Source: Lachnospiraceae bacterium UBA1818
GTDB taxonomy: Bacteria > Bacillota > Clostridia > Lachnospirales > Lachnospiraceae
Assembly (NCBI GenBank): GCA_904419285.1
Contig: CAJFQZ010000022.1
Location: 1-46,280 of the forward strand
Length of the DNA stretch: 46,280 bases
Direction: 5' to 3'
Shown: positions 1-7,866 of the stretch, in pieces
How the letters are laid out: every line of letters starts with the position of its first letter
Position numbering within the stretch: the first letter of the stretch is position 1
Notes under the pieces: model-generated
Database searches by the model: none
Told to the model about the DNA's origin: nothing
What the model saw: the letters and a program-made list of their open reading frames with translations, nothing else
Position numbers and translations under genes: made by a program

Positions 1-195
1 TCAGCCTCCTCCTACAAAACTGACGATCTCGATCCGATCCTCTTCCAGGATCTCTTCTGTGGGATAATTTTTCTTTGGAACGATCTCTCCGTTCTTTTCC
101 ACGGCTACCCGGTCTGTCCGGTAATTTCTTGTTTCCAGCAGCCTCCCGACTGTCAGACCGTCCTCCCAGGCCGCCTTCTCTCCATTTACAATCAT
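1..195 (-). CDS. thiS: Sulfur carrier protein ThiS
   Basis: Small ubiquitin-fold sulfur carrier of thiamine biosynthesis; its C-terminal glycine is adenylated by ThiF and thiocarboxylated to feed sulfur to thiazole synthase ThiG. The 64-residue product starts MIVNGE and ends SFVGGG, the diagnostic ThiS tail, with the stop codon at the window edge. The start at 195 is chosen over an in-frame ATG at 228 because AAAGGAGAGG lies directly before it. A TPP riboswitch and two terminators lie upstream, which fits a thiamine gene. The rest of a thi operon would lie to the left, outside the window. Confidence 0.93.
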   Translation of the reverse strand: MIVNGEKAAWEDGLTVGRLLETRNYRTDRVAVEKNGEIVPKKNYPTEEILEEDRIEIVSFVGGG

Positions 196-233
196 CTTCC
201 TCTCCTTTCCAGAATCACTGCCACCCATAGAAT

Positions 234-287
234 AAAAAAGGGTTCATGAAGTAATACACCCGTGGTGGTGCACCCCTTCATGAACCC
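234..287 (-). terminator. Second leader terminator, directly upstream of thiS
   Basis: A perfect 12-bp stem (GGGTTCATGAAG, 240-251, pairing with 276-287) is followed on the minus strand by six T residues (234-239). It ends about 40 nt before the thiS start, so it must be read through or disrupted for thiS to be expressed. It is the second terminator in this leader. The roughly 100 nt before it (288-389) hold short hairpins such as CTTCTGAGAGAAGG that may form a second sensing element. Confidence 0.8.
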
Positions 288-389
288 GTTGGCTCACTCT
301 CAACTGTGGTCTGTATTCTGTTTTTATATGGAACCATAACTTTGGCCTTCTCTCAGAAGTCTAGCCTCTGAATAATCTTTTGACCGTAC

Positions 390-421
390 AAAAAGAAAAG
401 GAGACGGACTCTGCCATCTCC
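390..421 (-). terminator. Attenuator terminator of the TPP riboswitch
   Basis: On the minus strand GGAGATGG (421-414) pairs with CCGTCTCC (407-400) with one G-U pair, followed by a T-rich run (399-390). It starts 14 nt after the conserved 3' half of the TPP aptamer, the usual place for an expression-platform terminator. Confidence 0.8.
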
Positions 422-435
422 TGAAATCTCATCTT

Positions 436-545
436 TCTTCCTACGTTGGCATTATCCAAATCAGGTTCCCGGGTCGAAGTTCACAACAGTATAAACTTCT
501 CTCTCTTTTCTGTCAAGAACATACAGAAAACAGTGTCGCCGCGCC
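436..545 (-). promoter_or_regulatory. TPP riboswitch (THI element) upstream of thiS
   Basis: Minus-strand sequence 472-436 contains ACCTGATTTGGATAATGCC followed by AACGTAGGAAG, an almost exact match to the conserved 3' half (P4/P5 and J2-4) of thiamine pyrophosphate aptamers, and ACCCG just before it fits the P2 3' strand. The 5' half is not canonical: the usual CTGAGA is not found, and the nearest equivalent is TTGTGAAC, after a long possible P3 extension. The 5' limit is therefore approximate. Aptamer and terminator together would shut off thiS when TPP is abundant. Confidence 0.8.
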
Positions 546-558
546 CATTTCTGATCCA

Positions 559-1092
559 TCACAGGATCGGCTGCAGGCATTTTACGATTTCCTCGATCGT
601 CCTCACAAAGGTCTCTGTGTCTGCCTCCGGGTTGTTCTGATATGCGTGGTATGCCCCCTGTATGCAGTAGGACAGGATAATATTCTTCTCAATATCCTTT
701 TCATATTCGGGATTTTTCCGGAAGATCACTTTCTTCAGCTCCCGGTCCAGCTGGTTCGCCAGATGATTCTGCTCCTTCCCCGAAAACAGGATCCGGATCA
801 GTGAGACCTGAGACAGGAACGCCAGGCAGAGCGCCCGTGTAACCCCTGCTGTATTGTCAAAGAATTCGTCTTTCAGGTCTTTAATGCTGTCGATGATCGA
901 CAGGACTGTCTCCCGCTCGATCGCCTCGGACAAAGCATAAATATCCGCATAATGGGAATAAAATGTAGATTTGTTGATGCACGCCTCCGCGCACAGCTCC
1001 TTCACCGTGATCTTCTCCAGCGGTTTTTTTGCACGAAGTTCTATGAAGGCATTCTTGATCGCCCTCTCCGTTTTTTCTATCCTCAGATCCAT
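559..1092 (-). CDS. TetR/AcrR-family transcriptional regulator
   Basis: A 177-residue regulator with an N-terminal TetR helix-turn-helix at about residues 8-52: ITVKELCAEACINKSTFYSH carries the family hallmark of a recognition helix ending TFYSHY. The C-terminal two thirds is helical and would bind an unknown ligand. Length is typical of the family. It is divergent from glgB, with a 200-bp gap holding a good promoter for tetR and a 15-bp palindrome, so it may control itself and glgB. The thiS leader starts right after its stop codon. Ligand and true targets are unknown. Confidence 0.88.
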   Translation of the reverse strand: MDLRIEKTERAIKNAFIELRAKKPLEKITVKELCAEACINKSTFYSHYADIYALSEAIERETVLSIIDSIKDLKDEFFDNTAGVTRALCLAFLSQVSLIRILFSGKEQNHLANQLDRELKKVIFRKNPEYEKDIEKNIILSYCIQGAYHAYQNNPEADTETFVRTIEEIVKCLQPIL

Positions 1093-1170
1093 CTGTATCC
1101 TCCCCTCAAAATGTTTTCCCGGGCTGCTTGCGGCAGACGCCGGGAGAATATTTTAACCGACATTCTTTCC

Positions 1171-1185
1171 GAAAAGTTGCTTTTC
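1171..1185. promoter_or_regulatory. Palindrome, candidate TetR-family operator
   Basis: GAAAAG-TTG-CTTTTC is a perfect 6-3-6 inverted repeat in the tetR-glgB divergent region. It overlaps a possible glgB -35 box (TTGCTT 1177-1182, then 17 bp to TATTGT at 1200-1205). Size and position fit a TetR-type operator. A looser spaced repeat, ACCGACA (about 1156) with TGTCGGT (about 1203), brackets it. Confidence 0.4.
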
Positions 1186-1238
1186 CAACGCATCGTCTAT
1201 ATTGTCGGTGGACATCAGTCTCTTTCAAGCTTATTCTT

Positions 1239-1268
1239 ATTATACGATAAAAAAACGACTACTGTCTA
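1239..1268 (-). promoter_or_regulatory. Promoter for tetR
   Basis: On the minus strand TAGACA (1268-1263), an 18-bp spacer and TATAAT (1244-1239) form a near-consensus sigma-A promoter pointing at tetR, giving a 5' leader of about 140 nt. Confidence 0.6.
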
Positions 1269-1292
1269 TTAATTTTAAATAGGAGGTCAACT

Positions 1293-3089
1293 ATGGATTT
1301 TTATGGATTCTACACGGGAAAAGTTTTCGATGCGTACAAATATCTCGGCGCACATGTGACAGACGCCGGCGTGACATTCCGCACCTTCGCTCCGTCCGCG
1401 TCGAAGATCTCAGTCATCGGAGAATTTAATGAATGGGAGGAGAGTCCCATGGAGAAGGTCCACGACGGAAACTTCTGGGAATTCACGGCGGAGGACGCCA
1501 GACCGGGCATGATGTACAAGTACCGGATCTACGATAAATCCGGACAGTTCATTGACCACTGCGATCCCTACGGATACGGGATGGAACTGCGCCCGAATAC
1601 AGCGTCCATCATCCGGGAAACGGATACCTTCCGCTTTCACGACTCCGCCTGGATGAAAAAGCGCACCAGCCGTCTCAAGGAAGCTCTGAATATCTACGAG
1701 ATCCACTTCGGTTCCTTCCGCAAGCCTTCCGATGAGCCGGATGCATGGTATAACTATGAAGAAATGGCGGATATCCTGATTCCCTACCTGAAGGAGAACG
1801 GCTACAATTATCTGGAGATCATGCCGCTCACAGAATACCCCAGCGACGAGTCCTGGGGATACCAGGGAACCGGATTTTTCAGCCCAACTTCCAGATACGG
1901 GACAGCAGACCAGCTGAAGGCATTTGTCGACGCCTGCCACCGGAACAACATCGGCATCATCCTGGATTTCGTGCCCGTACATTTCGCGGTAGACTACTAT
2001 GCCCTGGCGAATTATGACGGCACGGCGTTATATGAATATCCCCATGCCGCAGTCGGACAGAGCGAGTGGGGAAGCTGCAACTTCATGCACTCCCGGGGAG
2101 AGGTAAGAAGCTTTCTCCAGTCCGCCGCCAACTACTGGCTCACAGAATTTCACATGGACGGGCTTCGGATGGACGCGATCAGCCGCGCCATCTACTGGCA
2201 GGGAACACCGGAGCGGGGCGTCAATTCAAATGCAGTAGAATTTCTGAAGAACATGAACCGGGGCCTTAAGAAGCTCCACCCTTCCGCCATCCTGGCCGCC
2301 GAGGACTCCACCAGTTTCCCGGGCGTCACCGAATCTCCGGAGAACGGCGGGCTTGGCTTTGACTACAAGTGGGACATGGGGTGGATGAACGATACGTTGG
2401 ATTATTTCCGCACGGATCCGCTGTTCCGCGGCGGCTGCTATCACAAACTCACCTTTTCCATGGCCTACTACTACGACTCCAACTACCTGCTCCCTCTCTC
2501 CCACGATGAAGTCGTCCACGGAAAGGCGACCATCCTCCAGAAAATGTTCGGAGACTATGAGATGAAGTTCCCCCAGGCGCGGGCATTCTATATGTATATG
2601 TACGCCCACCCCGGGAAGAAGCTCAACTTCATGGGAAATGAGATCGGCCATTTCCGGGAGTGGGATGAGAAGCGGGAACAGGACTGGGGGCTGCTGACCT
2701 ATCCGGCACATCAGGATTTTCACCGGTTTATGACAGACCTGAACCATTTCTATCTGGAGCATCCCGCCTTCTTTGAAAAAGACTATGACGGGGACGGCTT
2801 CCGGTGGCTGGACTGTCATGCGGAAGAGCAGTGCATCTATGCCTTCGAACGTGCCGGGAAAAAAGAGCGTATCGCCGCAGTCTTTAACTTCTCCGGCATC
2901 GAACAGGCCGATTATAAACTGGAGATCCCTGATGCGGCAGGACTCCGCAGACTTTTCACCAGCGAGCGGCAGGGATACGGCGGCAGTGTGTCCGATACCG
3001 CAAAGATATTGAAACCGGATAAAGGCGCGTTTGAATTTACTCTGGCGCCGTTCTCCGCAGAATATTATCTGATCGAAGAAGACGATTAA
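1293..3089 (+). CDS. glgB: 1,4-alpha-glucan branching enzyme (GH13)
   Basis: Makes alpha-1,6 branches in glycogen by cutting and transferring alpha-1,4 chains. The 598-residue protein has an N-terminal CBM48/isoamylase-like domain (about 20-110) and a GH13 barrel with all four conserved regions: DFVPVHF, GLRMDAIS with nucleophile D294, AAEDST with acid/base E337, and LSHDEVVHGK with D405. The LSHDEVVHGK and HF signatures are specific to branching enzymes. It is shorter than enterobacterial GlgB because it lacks the extra N-terminal module. AGGAGG sits 6 nt before the start. Other glg genes are not adjacent. A bidirectional terminator follows. Confidence 0.95.
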   Translation: MDFYGFYTGKVFDAYKYLGAHVTDAGVTFRTFAPSASKISVIGEFNEWEESPMEKVHDGNFWEFTAEDARPGMMYKYRIYDKSGQFIDHCDPYGYGMELRPNTASIIRETDTFRFHDSAWMKKRTSRLKEALNIYEIHFGSFRKPSDEPDAWYNYEEMADILIPYLKENGYNYLEIMPLTEYPSDESWGYQGTGFFSPTSRYGTADQLKAFVDACHRNNIGIILDFVPVHFAVDYYALANYDGTALYEYPHAAVGQSEWGSCNFMHSRGEVRSFLQSAANYWLTEFHMDGLRMDAISRAIYWQGTPERGVNSNAVEFLKNMNRGLKKLHPSAILAAEDSTSFPGVTESPENGGLGFDYKWDMGWMNDTLDYFRTDPLFRGGCYHKLTFSMAYYYDSNYLLPLSHDEVVHGKATILQKMFGDYEMKFPQARAFYMYMYAHPGKKLNFMGNEIGHFREWDEKREQDWGLLTYPAHQDFHRFMTDLNHFYLEHPAFFEKDYDGDGFRWLDCHAEEQCIYAFERAGKKERIAAVFNFSGIEQADYKLEIPDAAGLRRLFTSERQGYGGSVSDTAKILKPDKGAFEFTLAPFSAEYYLIEEDD

Positions 3090-3115
3090 AACCGGACAGC
3101 ATCTGTCTTATCTGA

Positions 3116-3156
3116 AAAGGAGCATATCTCATCACAAGTTGTTGATATGCTCCTTT
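3116..3156. terminator. Bidirectional terminator after glgB
   Basis: AAAGGAGCATATC (3116-3128) and GATATGCTCCTTT (3144-3156) form a perfect 13-bp stem with A-rich and T-rich flanks. It serves glgB on the plus strand and the araC remnant on the minus strand. Confidence 0.8.
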
Positions 3157-3171
3157 CTCTGTTCACTTTCT

Positions 3172-3633
3172 TCATTTCATCTGTTCTGTCTCATCCATTA
3201 TCTCCCCCCTGGTCTTCTTCCGATACTCCGACGGAGCATTCCCGTACTCCTTCCTGAAGATCCGCGAAAAAGCCAGCTGGTCGTCAAACCCCAGGGAACT
3301 TGAGATCACGGCGATCGACAGGGTCGTCGTCGTCAGCAGCCGGCAGGCTTTTTTCAATTTCAGATCCATAAGATATTTCTTGGGCGAGATTCCGAACTTC
3401 TCATGAAAGGTCCTTGTCATATAATTGGGATGGATCCCGAATGATCTCGCCACATCTTTGAGCACGATCTTCTCCGCATAGTTCGTATCAAGATAGAATT
3501 TCACTTCGTCCGCAACAGAATTCTTTCCCCAGTTTTCTTCACTGAAGCCGATATCCGCAAAAAGCTGCGCCATGATCTGATACAGGATCCCGTTGGCGCG
3601 GAAATACTGGCTGGTCGGATTCCCCGGCAGGGC
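3172..3633 (-). pseudogene. AraC-family regulator, N-terminus lost
   Basis: The intact part is the DNA-binding end of an AraC/MsmR-type regulator, with two helix-turn-helix units: VLKDVARSFGIHPNYMTRTF and, further on, SIAVISSSLGFDDQLAFSR. An internal ATG at 3573 would give only 133 residues, but the frame stays open upstream to 3633 and still reads like family sequence (PTSQYFRANGILYQIMAQL). It then runs into a stop at 3640-3642. The sugar-binding N-terminal half, about 130-150 residues, is missing together with its promoter. It lies head to head with an alpha-galactosidase also missing its N-terminus, so both were probably cut by one deletion. It was very likely the regulator of that gene. 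Confidence 0.8.
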
Positions 3634-3635
3634 TG

Positions 3636-5387
3636 AGGATCACATCCTATTACACGGTCATCGGCGATGAGAGTGTGATCCTCCGGCATCAGAAGTTTGA
3701 AAATATCGGAGAGCACATCCTGAAGCTTCAGAATGTGCTGAGCCTCTCCCTGGAGCTGCCCGCGAAAGAATATGATTTTCTCTCCCTCTATGGCACTCAC
3801 GCGAAAGAAGCCGGAAGATTCCGCTTTCGGGTCCATCACGGCGTCCAGAAGACGGAAAGTGTGCGCGGGAGCAGCAGTCCCCAGTATCAGCCCTTCTTCG
3901 CGCTGATGTCACCGGATACATCTGAAGAAAAAGGGGAAGTCTACGGATTTCATCTGATCTACAGCGGGAACTTCCTTGCCCAGACAGAATGCGATCAGTT
4001 CGGCAATATCCGCGCCCAGATCGGGATCCACCCGGAAACCTTCTGCCGGAAACTCGTCCCCGGAGAGACCTTCTTCACACCGGAGGCAGTCCTGAACTAC
4101 AGCGGCAGAGGGCTCAACACCATGAGCCAGAACTTCCACACACTGTACCGCCGCCACCTGTTCCCGAAGTCTTATGCAGGGAAGGGACGCCCCATACTCC
4201 TCAACTCCTGGGAGGGCATGTACTATGACGTAAGCCTTGAAAAGATCGAAGAGCAGTCCTCCCTTGCCAGGAAACTGGGAATGGAGCTCTTCGTCCTCGA
4301 TGACGGGTGGTTCCGTGCAGGCAATGACAGCCGCAGCTCCATGGGAGACTGGACCTGCAATGAGAAGAAGCTTCCGGGCGGCATTCATGCAGCGGCAGAG
4401 ATCGTCCGCCAAAACGGACTGAAATTCGGTCTCTGGTTTGAACCCGAAGCGGTCAGCCAAAAGAGCGGTCTCTACGAAAAGCATCCTGACTGGGCGCTCC
4501 ACATCCCGGGATATGGACTGACGGAAGGAAGGCACGAATACCTTCTGGATCTGACCCGTGAAGATGTGCGGACATACCTGAAGGACATGCTGGACTCGTA
4601 TCTCCGGGACGGGGAAATCGACTATATCAAATGGGACATGAACCGACCGCTCACGGAGGTGAATTCAGCTCTTCTGCCGCCGAAAAAGAAAGGAGAAACT
4701 TTCCATAGATACGTTCTCGGTTTATATGATGTTCTTGAGTGGCTTAAAACCAGCTATCCGGACCTGCTCGTTGAGGGCTGTTCCAGCGGAGGCGCCAGAT
4801 TTGATCCGGGTATGCTGTACTATGTATCCCAGAACTGGGCAAACGACAACACAGATGCATTCGACCGTACCCTGATCCAGTCCGGCTTCAGCCTGATCTA
4901 TCCGCCGGAAGTGATCGGAGCCCATGTGAGCATCACTCCGAATCACCAGACCGGAAGGATCACGCCCCTGGCCACGCGGTATCAGGCAGCAAGGCTTTTC
5001 AATCTCGGTTATGAGCTGGATCTGACAAAATGTACCGAAGATGAAAAAGAAGCGATCCGCCGCCAGACGGAAGAACATAAAGAGGAGCGCTCCAGACTCC
5101 TTGACGGGACCTTTTTCCGACACGATGTGCCAAACGATAACTACGTCATGTGGTCTGCCGTGACAGAGGATGAATGCCTGGCTGTAGTCTTCCAAAAGTT
5201 CTTCAATCCACTGTGCTCCCACGGAAGGTTCCGTCTCCTCGGTCTTTCCCCTGATGCTGACTATACAGACATAAAAACCGGAGAAACATACGGCGGGGAC
5301 GAACTCATGCAGATCGGAGTTACAGTGCCTCTTATGAAAGAAGATTTTCACACATTCGTGATCCATCTGAAAAGATCAAATGGATGA
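3636..5387 (+). pseudogene. GH36 alpha-galactosidase, N-terminus lost
   Basis: Retaining alpha-galactosidase for raffinose-type sugars. The catalytic barrel is intact: YIKWDMNRPLTE carries the nucleophile Asp (about nt 4635) and CSSGGARFDPGM the acid/base Asp (about nt 4803). Homology begins abruptly at about 3636 with LRITSYYTVIGDESVILRH, a stretch normally near residue 150 of a roughly 730-residue enzyme. The first possible start, GTG at 3675, has no ribosome binding site, and the frame continues open upstream into araC sequence. The N-terminal beta-sandwich and promoter are gone, so the gene is probably dead, though its downstream 570 codons have no stops. Confidence 0.82.
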
Positions 5388-5443
5388 TGCGATCCATCCG
5401 TAAAGATCAATTTGCCGAACTAAAAATCTCTTTAAGCAGAAGA

Positions 5444-5478
5444 CCGGGGAGGCGGCATCCCGCATGCCGTCTCCCCGG
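5444..5478. terminator. Stem-loop between alpha-galactosidase remnant and mazG
   Basis: CCGGGGAGGCGGCAT (5444-5458) pairs with ATGCCGTCTCCCCGG (5464-5478), 15 bp with one G-U. Neither side has a long T run, so it may be a weak bidirectional terminator or an mRNA 3'-end stabiliser. Confidence 0.55.
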
Positions 5479-5524
5479 TTAAACATCAAATCTTACAGCT
5501 CTGCAGCCTGTCCACAGGCATTCA

Positions 5525-6028
5525 TTACTCACCGTCATCCTGCACAGGCAGATATTTCCCGAATCCTTTCCGTTCCGCAGCCGCGTCGATCAGCTCCTTC
5601 GCCTCTTCAAACGCTGCCGGCAAGTAATCCTCGGTCCATTCTTTCCCGGCTTTCTCCTGCTTCTTGATCTCATCCCACTTTGTCAGCACTTCGCCCGAAT
5701 CAGAGACAACCGCCTCTCCGAACACATGCGGATGCCGGCGGATCATCTTGTCGATGATCGTCTGGATCACGTCGTCCATGGTGAAATAGCCCTCTTCCTC
5801 CGCGATCCGAGCATGCATCACCACCTGCATGAGCAGGTCCCCCAGTTCCTCCTTCAGATTGTCCGGGTCCCCGGTCTGATCCAGAATATTGATCCCGCAG
5901 ATCACTTCCGCCGCTTCCTCGATGCACGGCTTCTTCAGGCTCATGTGGGTCTGTTCGCGGTCCCACGGACAGCCGTCCGGTGCCCGCAGACGGGCGATAA
6001 TATTCTCGAATTCTTCAAATTTTGTCAT
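5525..6028 (-). CDS. mazG: MazG-family nucleoside triphosphate pyrophosphohydrolase
   Basis: Hydrolyses (d)NTPs to monophosphates and pyrophosphate as a house-cleaning enzyme. The 167-residue protein has one MazG domain: FENIIARLRAPDGCPWDREQ at the N-terminus, then the metal-binding pair IEEAAEV and EELGDLLMQV, and RHPHVFG. E. coli MazG has two such domains, so this is the short form. The ATG at 6028 is chosen because the domain starts there, with AAGGAG upstream, 20 nt after the anti-sigma stop. An in-frame ATG at 6184 would overlap the neighbour and adds no conserved sequence. It is the last gene of the sigma/anti-sigma unit. Confidence 0.9.
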   Translation of the reverse strand: MTKFEEFENIIARLRAPDGCPWDREQTHMSLKKPCIEEAAEVICGINILDQTGDPDNLKEELGDLLMQVVMHARIAEEEGYFTMDDVIQTIIDKMIRRHPHVFGEAVVSDSGEVLTKWDEIKKQEKAGKEWTEDYLPAAFEEAKELIDAAAERKGFGKYLPVQDDGE

Positions 6029-6047
6029 CCTGCCAAACTCTCCTTTA

Positions 6048-6848
6048 TCAGTTATGTCTGTGACGGTTTTCCTGTCCGCCTTCGTGTTCCTCCGAATGAT
6101 GTCCGCCTTCTCCGTCCGTATCATCAGACACGCCCGTGCTTTCCGGCACATCTGTATTTTCATCAGAAGAAGCGCTGTCCTCACCTGAGAGCGAATCGAT
6201 CCTGTCCTGGATCTCCCGCATGGAAAGGTCTCTTATATCATCCGGGGTTATGTCCGGATCCAGCTCTTTCAGCTCAAGATATACCCGGTACTTTCCGAAA
6301 GAGAGCCCTGCCTCATGAGCGTCGTGCATCTCCTCCGTGCTGCCGGAATGGCAGCTGACACTGCTGTGGGATGCGGTGCAGCTCTCCACATGTTCCACTA
6401 TCTCGCTGTTCTTCGCCTCGTTGTCGCACACAACGGTGACCGAGAGCAGATCATTGCCGGCCAGATAGTCCTCCACGCTCTGATCCGAGAGGATCTGTTC
6501 CAGAGCGTCATTGTAATCCATATATTTGATATCCAGCTGCTCCGCCAGCCTGACTCCGTCATCGTTAAACCCTTCCACTGATACGATCCGGTCGAAACGG
6601 TTGACTCCCAGTTCCAGAGATGGATTGATATCGATGCTGATATAGGCAGTGGGCACCAGATACAGCCAGGATCCTCCGGCGAGGACGACAAGGAAAAGGC
6701 AGACTGCCGCCGCTGCCGCGCGGACCGGAGCCGTCCACAGCGTCCTCTTCCTCTGATAAACTTTTCTCCGGAGATATTCTTTTGTATGTTCTTTCAATTC
6801 CTTCTCCGCGTGAACGTCGTCGAAAGCATCTCTGATCCGGTTACTCAT
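6048..6848 (-). CDS. RsgI-like membrane anti-sigma factor
   Basis: A 266-residue single-pass membrane protein. Residues 1-35 are charged and cytoplasmic, followed by one hydrophobic segment (about 42-65) and then the RsgI-type signature PTAYISIDINPSLELGVNRF. An extracytoplasmic sensor region follows, and the tail is rich in Asp, Glu, Gly and His. RsgI-like proteins hold a sigma factor at the membrane until an outside signal releases it. Its start overlaps the upstream sigma gene by 8 bp, indicating translational coupling and a sigma/anti-sigma pair. The C-terminus has no carbohydrate-binding module, so the signal is unknown. The acidic, His-rich tail could bind metal. Confidence 0.85.
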   Translation of the reverse strand: MSNRIRDAFDDVHAEKELKEHTKEYLRRKVYQRKRTLWTAPVRAAAAAVCLFLVVLAGGSWLYLVPTAYISIDINPSLELGVNRFDRIVSVEGFNDDGVRLAEQLDIKYMDYNDALEQILSDQSVEDYLAGNDLLSVTVVCDNEAKNSEIVEHVESCTASHSSVSCHSGSTEEMHDAHEAGLSFGKYRVYLELKELDPDITPDDIRDLSMREIQDRIDSLSGEDSASSDENTDVPESTGVSDDTDGEGGHHSEEHEGGQENRHRHN

Positions 6849-7326
6849 CCTCGATCACCCCCTCCAGTCTGGTTTTCAGGAGCTGTCTGGCACGTGCCAG
6901 AAGTGTATATACTGTATTCGCATTTTTCTTCAGGATCCTGCCGATCTCCGGGGCGGAATATCCTTCGTAGTAATGCAGGTACACCACGTCCCGGAACCGG
7001 GCAGGCAGTTCCAGTACGGCTTCCAGTATGTCCGAGTGATCTTCCGGCATATCCTGGGGTTTTTCGATCAGCTGATCCAGAGCTACTGTCCTGCTGCGGA
7101 AAAAGCTTTTCAGCAGATCCCTGCAGGCGTTGACCGTGACCCGGATGATCCACGCCTTCTCATGTTCCGGGCTGTCAAAGGGCTCAGAACGGAGGACATA
7201 CTTCAGAAACACTGTCTGAAATATATCCTCCGCATCCTCATAATTCTTCAAATGGATCATGCAGATCCGGCGGACCATGTCCGCATACTGCTCAATGGCC
7301 CTGCCGGCTTCTTCCTCACTCTTCAT
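6841..7326 (-). CDS. ECF-type RNA polymerase sigma factor
   Basis: The 161-residue protein has only sigma-70 regions 2 and 4. Region 2 is at about 10-75 (DAEDIFQTVFLKYV, then EHEKAWIIRVTVNACRD) and region 4 at about 105-155 (LPARFRDVVYLHYYEGYSA, EIGRILKKNANTVYTLLARA). This is the ECF layout. It partners with the overlapping RsgI-like anti-sigma gene. The gene for a small exported protein lies 94 nt upstream on the same strand and may belong to its regulon. Targets are not known. Confidence 0.9.
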   Translation of the reverse strand: MKSEEEAGRAIEQYADMVRRICMIHLKNYEDAEDIFQTVFLKYVLRSEPFDSPEHEKAWIIRVTVNACRDLLKSFFRSRTVALDQLIEKPQDMPEDHSDILEAVLELPARFRDVVYLHYYEGYSAPEIGRILKKNANTVYTLLARARQLLKTRLEGVIEDE

Positions 7327-7420
7327 ACCTTTTCCCCGTTTCCGTCAGTCTCGGCTTCTCAGCCATATTTTCTCCCATGGCAGATATCCCGGATGCACTT
7401 ACCGCCTGCCTTTACCGGCC

Positions 7421-7765
7421 TTACCTGCAGCCATGACCATGTCCGTACCCATGGGCGGATCCATTTCCGCTGCCGGACAAATGATGCCATCCGTTCCCGC
7501 AGACGCCAGATCCATATGCCGCATCCGCCGTACCGGAAACATTCTCCCGGTAATCACAGATGCCGTCTCCATCCGAATCCGCAGGGCAGGCGCCGTTTTC
7601 ATGATAGTCGCAGATGCCGTCTCCGTTCTTATAAAGCTGCTCCTGTGTTCTGTCCTGCACGGCAGATCCTCTCTCCGCCTGTCCAAGACCGACTGCAGAT
7701 ACTGTTGCCCCTCCGAGGGCGATAACCAAAGCCGCTGTCAGAATTCCTGCTGTAATCTTCTTCAT
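7421..7765 (-). CDS. Small exported protein with DGDGICD calcium-type loops
   Basis: The ATG at 7765 follows GAGGAGGAATCGGT and begins a typical signal peptide (MKKITAGILTAALVIALGG, cleavage near VSAVG). The mature part, about 90 residues, carries two acidic loops NGDGICDYHENG and DSDGDGICDYREN, resembling EF-hand or thrombospondin type 3 calcium loops with single Cys residues, then a Gly/His/Ser-rich tail ending GYGHGHGCR. The product is probably secreted and metal-binding. It precedes the ECF sigma gene on the same strand, so it may be linked to sensing or an envelope response. No enzymatic motif is seen. A 16-bp palindrome (7792-7807) lies in its promoter region. Confidence 0.7.
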   Translation of the reverse strand: MKKITAGILTAALVIALGGATVSAVGLGQAERGSAVQDRTQEQLYKNGDGICDYHENGACPADSDGDGICDYRENVSGTADAAYGSGVCGNGWHHLSGSGNGSAHGYGHGHGCR

Positions 7766-7791
7766 ACCGATTCCTCCTCTTATTCTATACC

Positions 7792-7807
7792 ACACAGCAG
7801 ACTGTGT
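7792..7807. promoter_or_regulatory. Palindrome upstream of the exported calcium-loop gene
   Basis: ACACAG-CAGA-CTGTGT is a perfect 6-4-6 inverted repeat just upstream of a TATAGA -10-like element (minus strand), about 27 bp before the start codon at 7765. It is a possible regulator site; no partner is identified. Confidence 0.3.
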
Positions 7808-7866
7808 ACACCTGTATTTTACTGTTTCACTACTAATACGATGCGGAGAGAGGAATCCTTTCACTT

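Noticed and set aside
251-275. T-box-like GGTGGTGCACC in the thiS leader
   Set aside because: It lies on the strand opposite to thiS transcription, no specifier stem is visible, and thiS is not an aminoacylation-related gene.
1410-1982. Long antisense frames within glgB and other GC-rich genes
   Set aside because: These follow from codon bias of the real genes; none has a ribosome binding site or recognisable domain.
3501-3921. Minus-strand frames spanning the araC/alpha-galactosidase junction
   Set aside because: They are antisense to the GH36 gene and read as low-quality shadow sequence.
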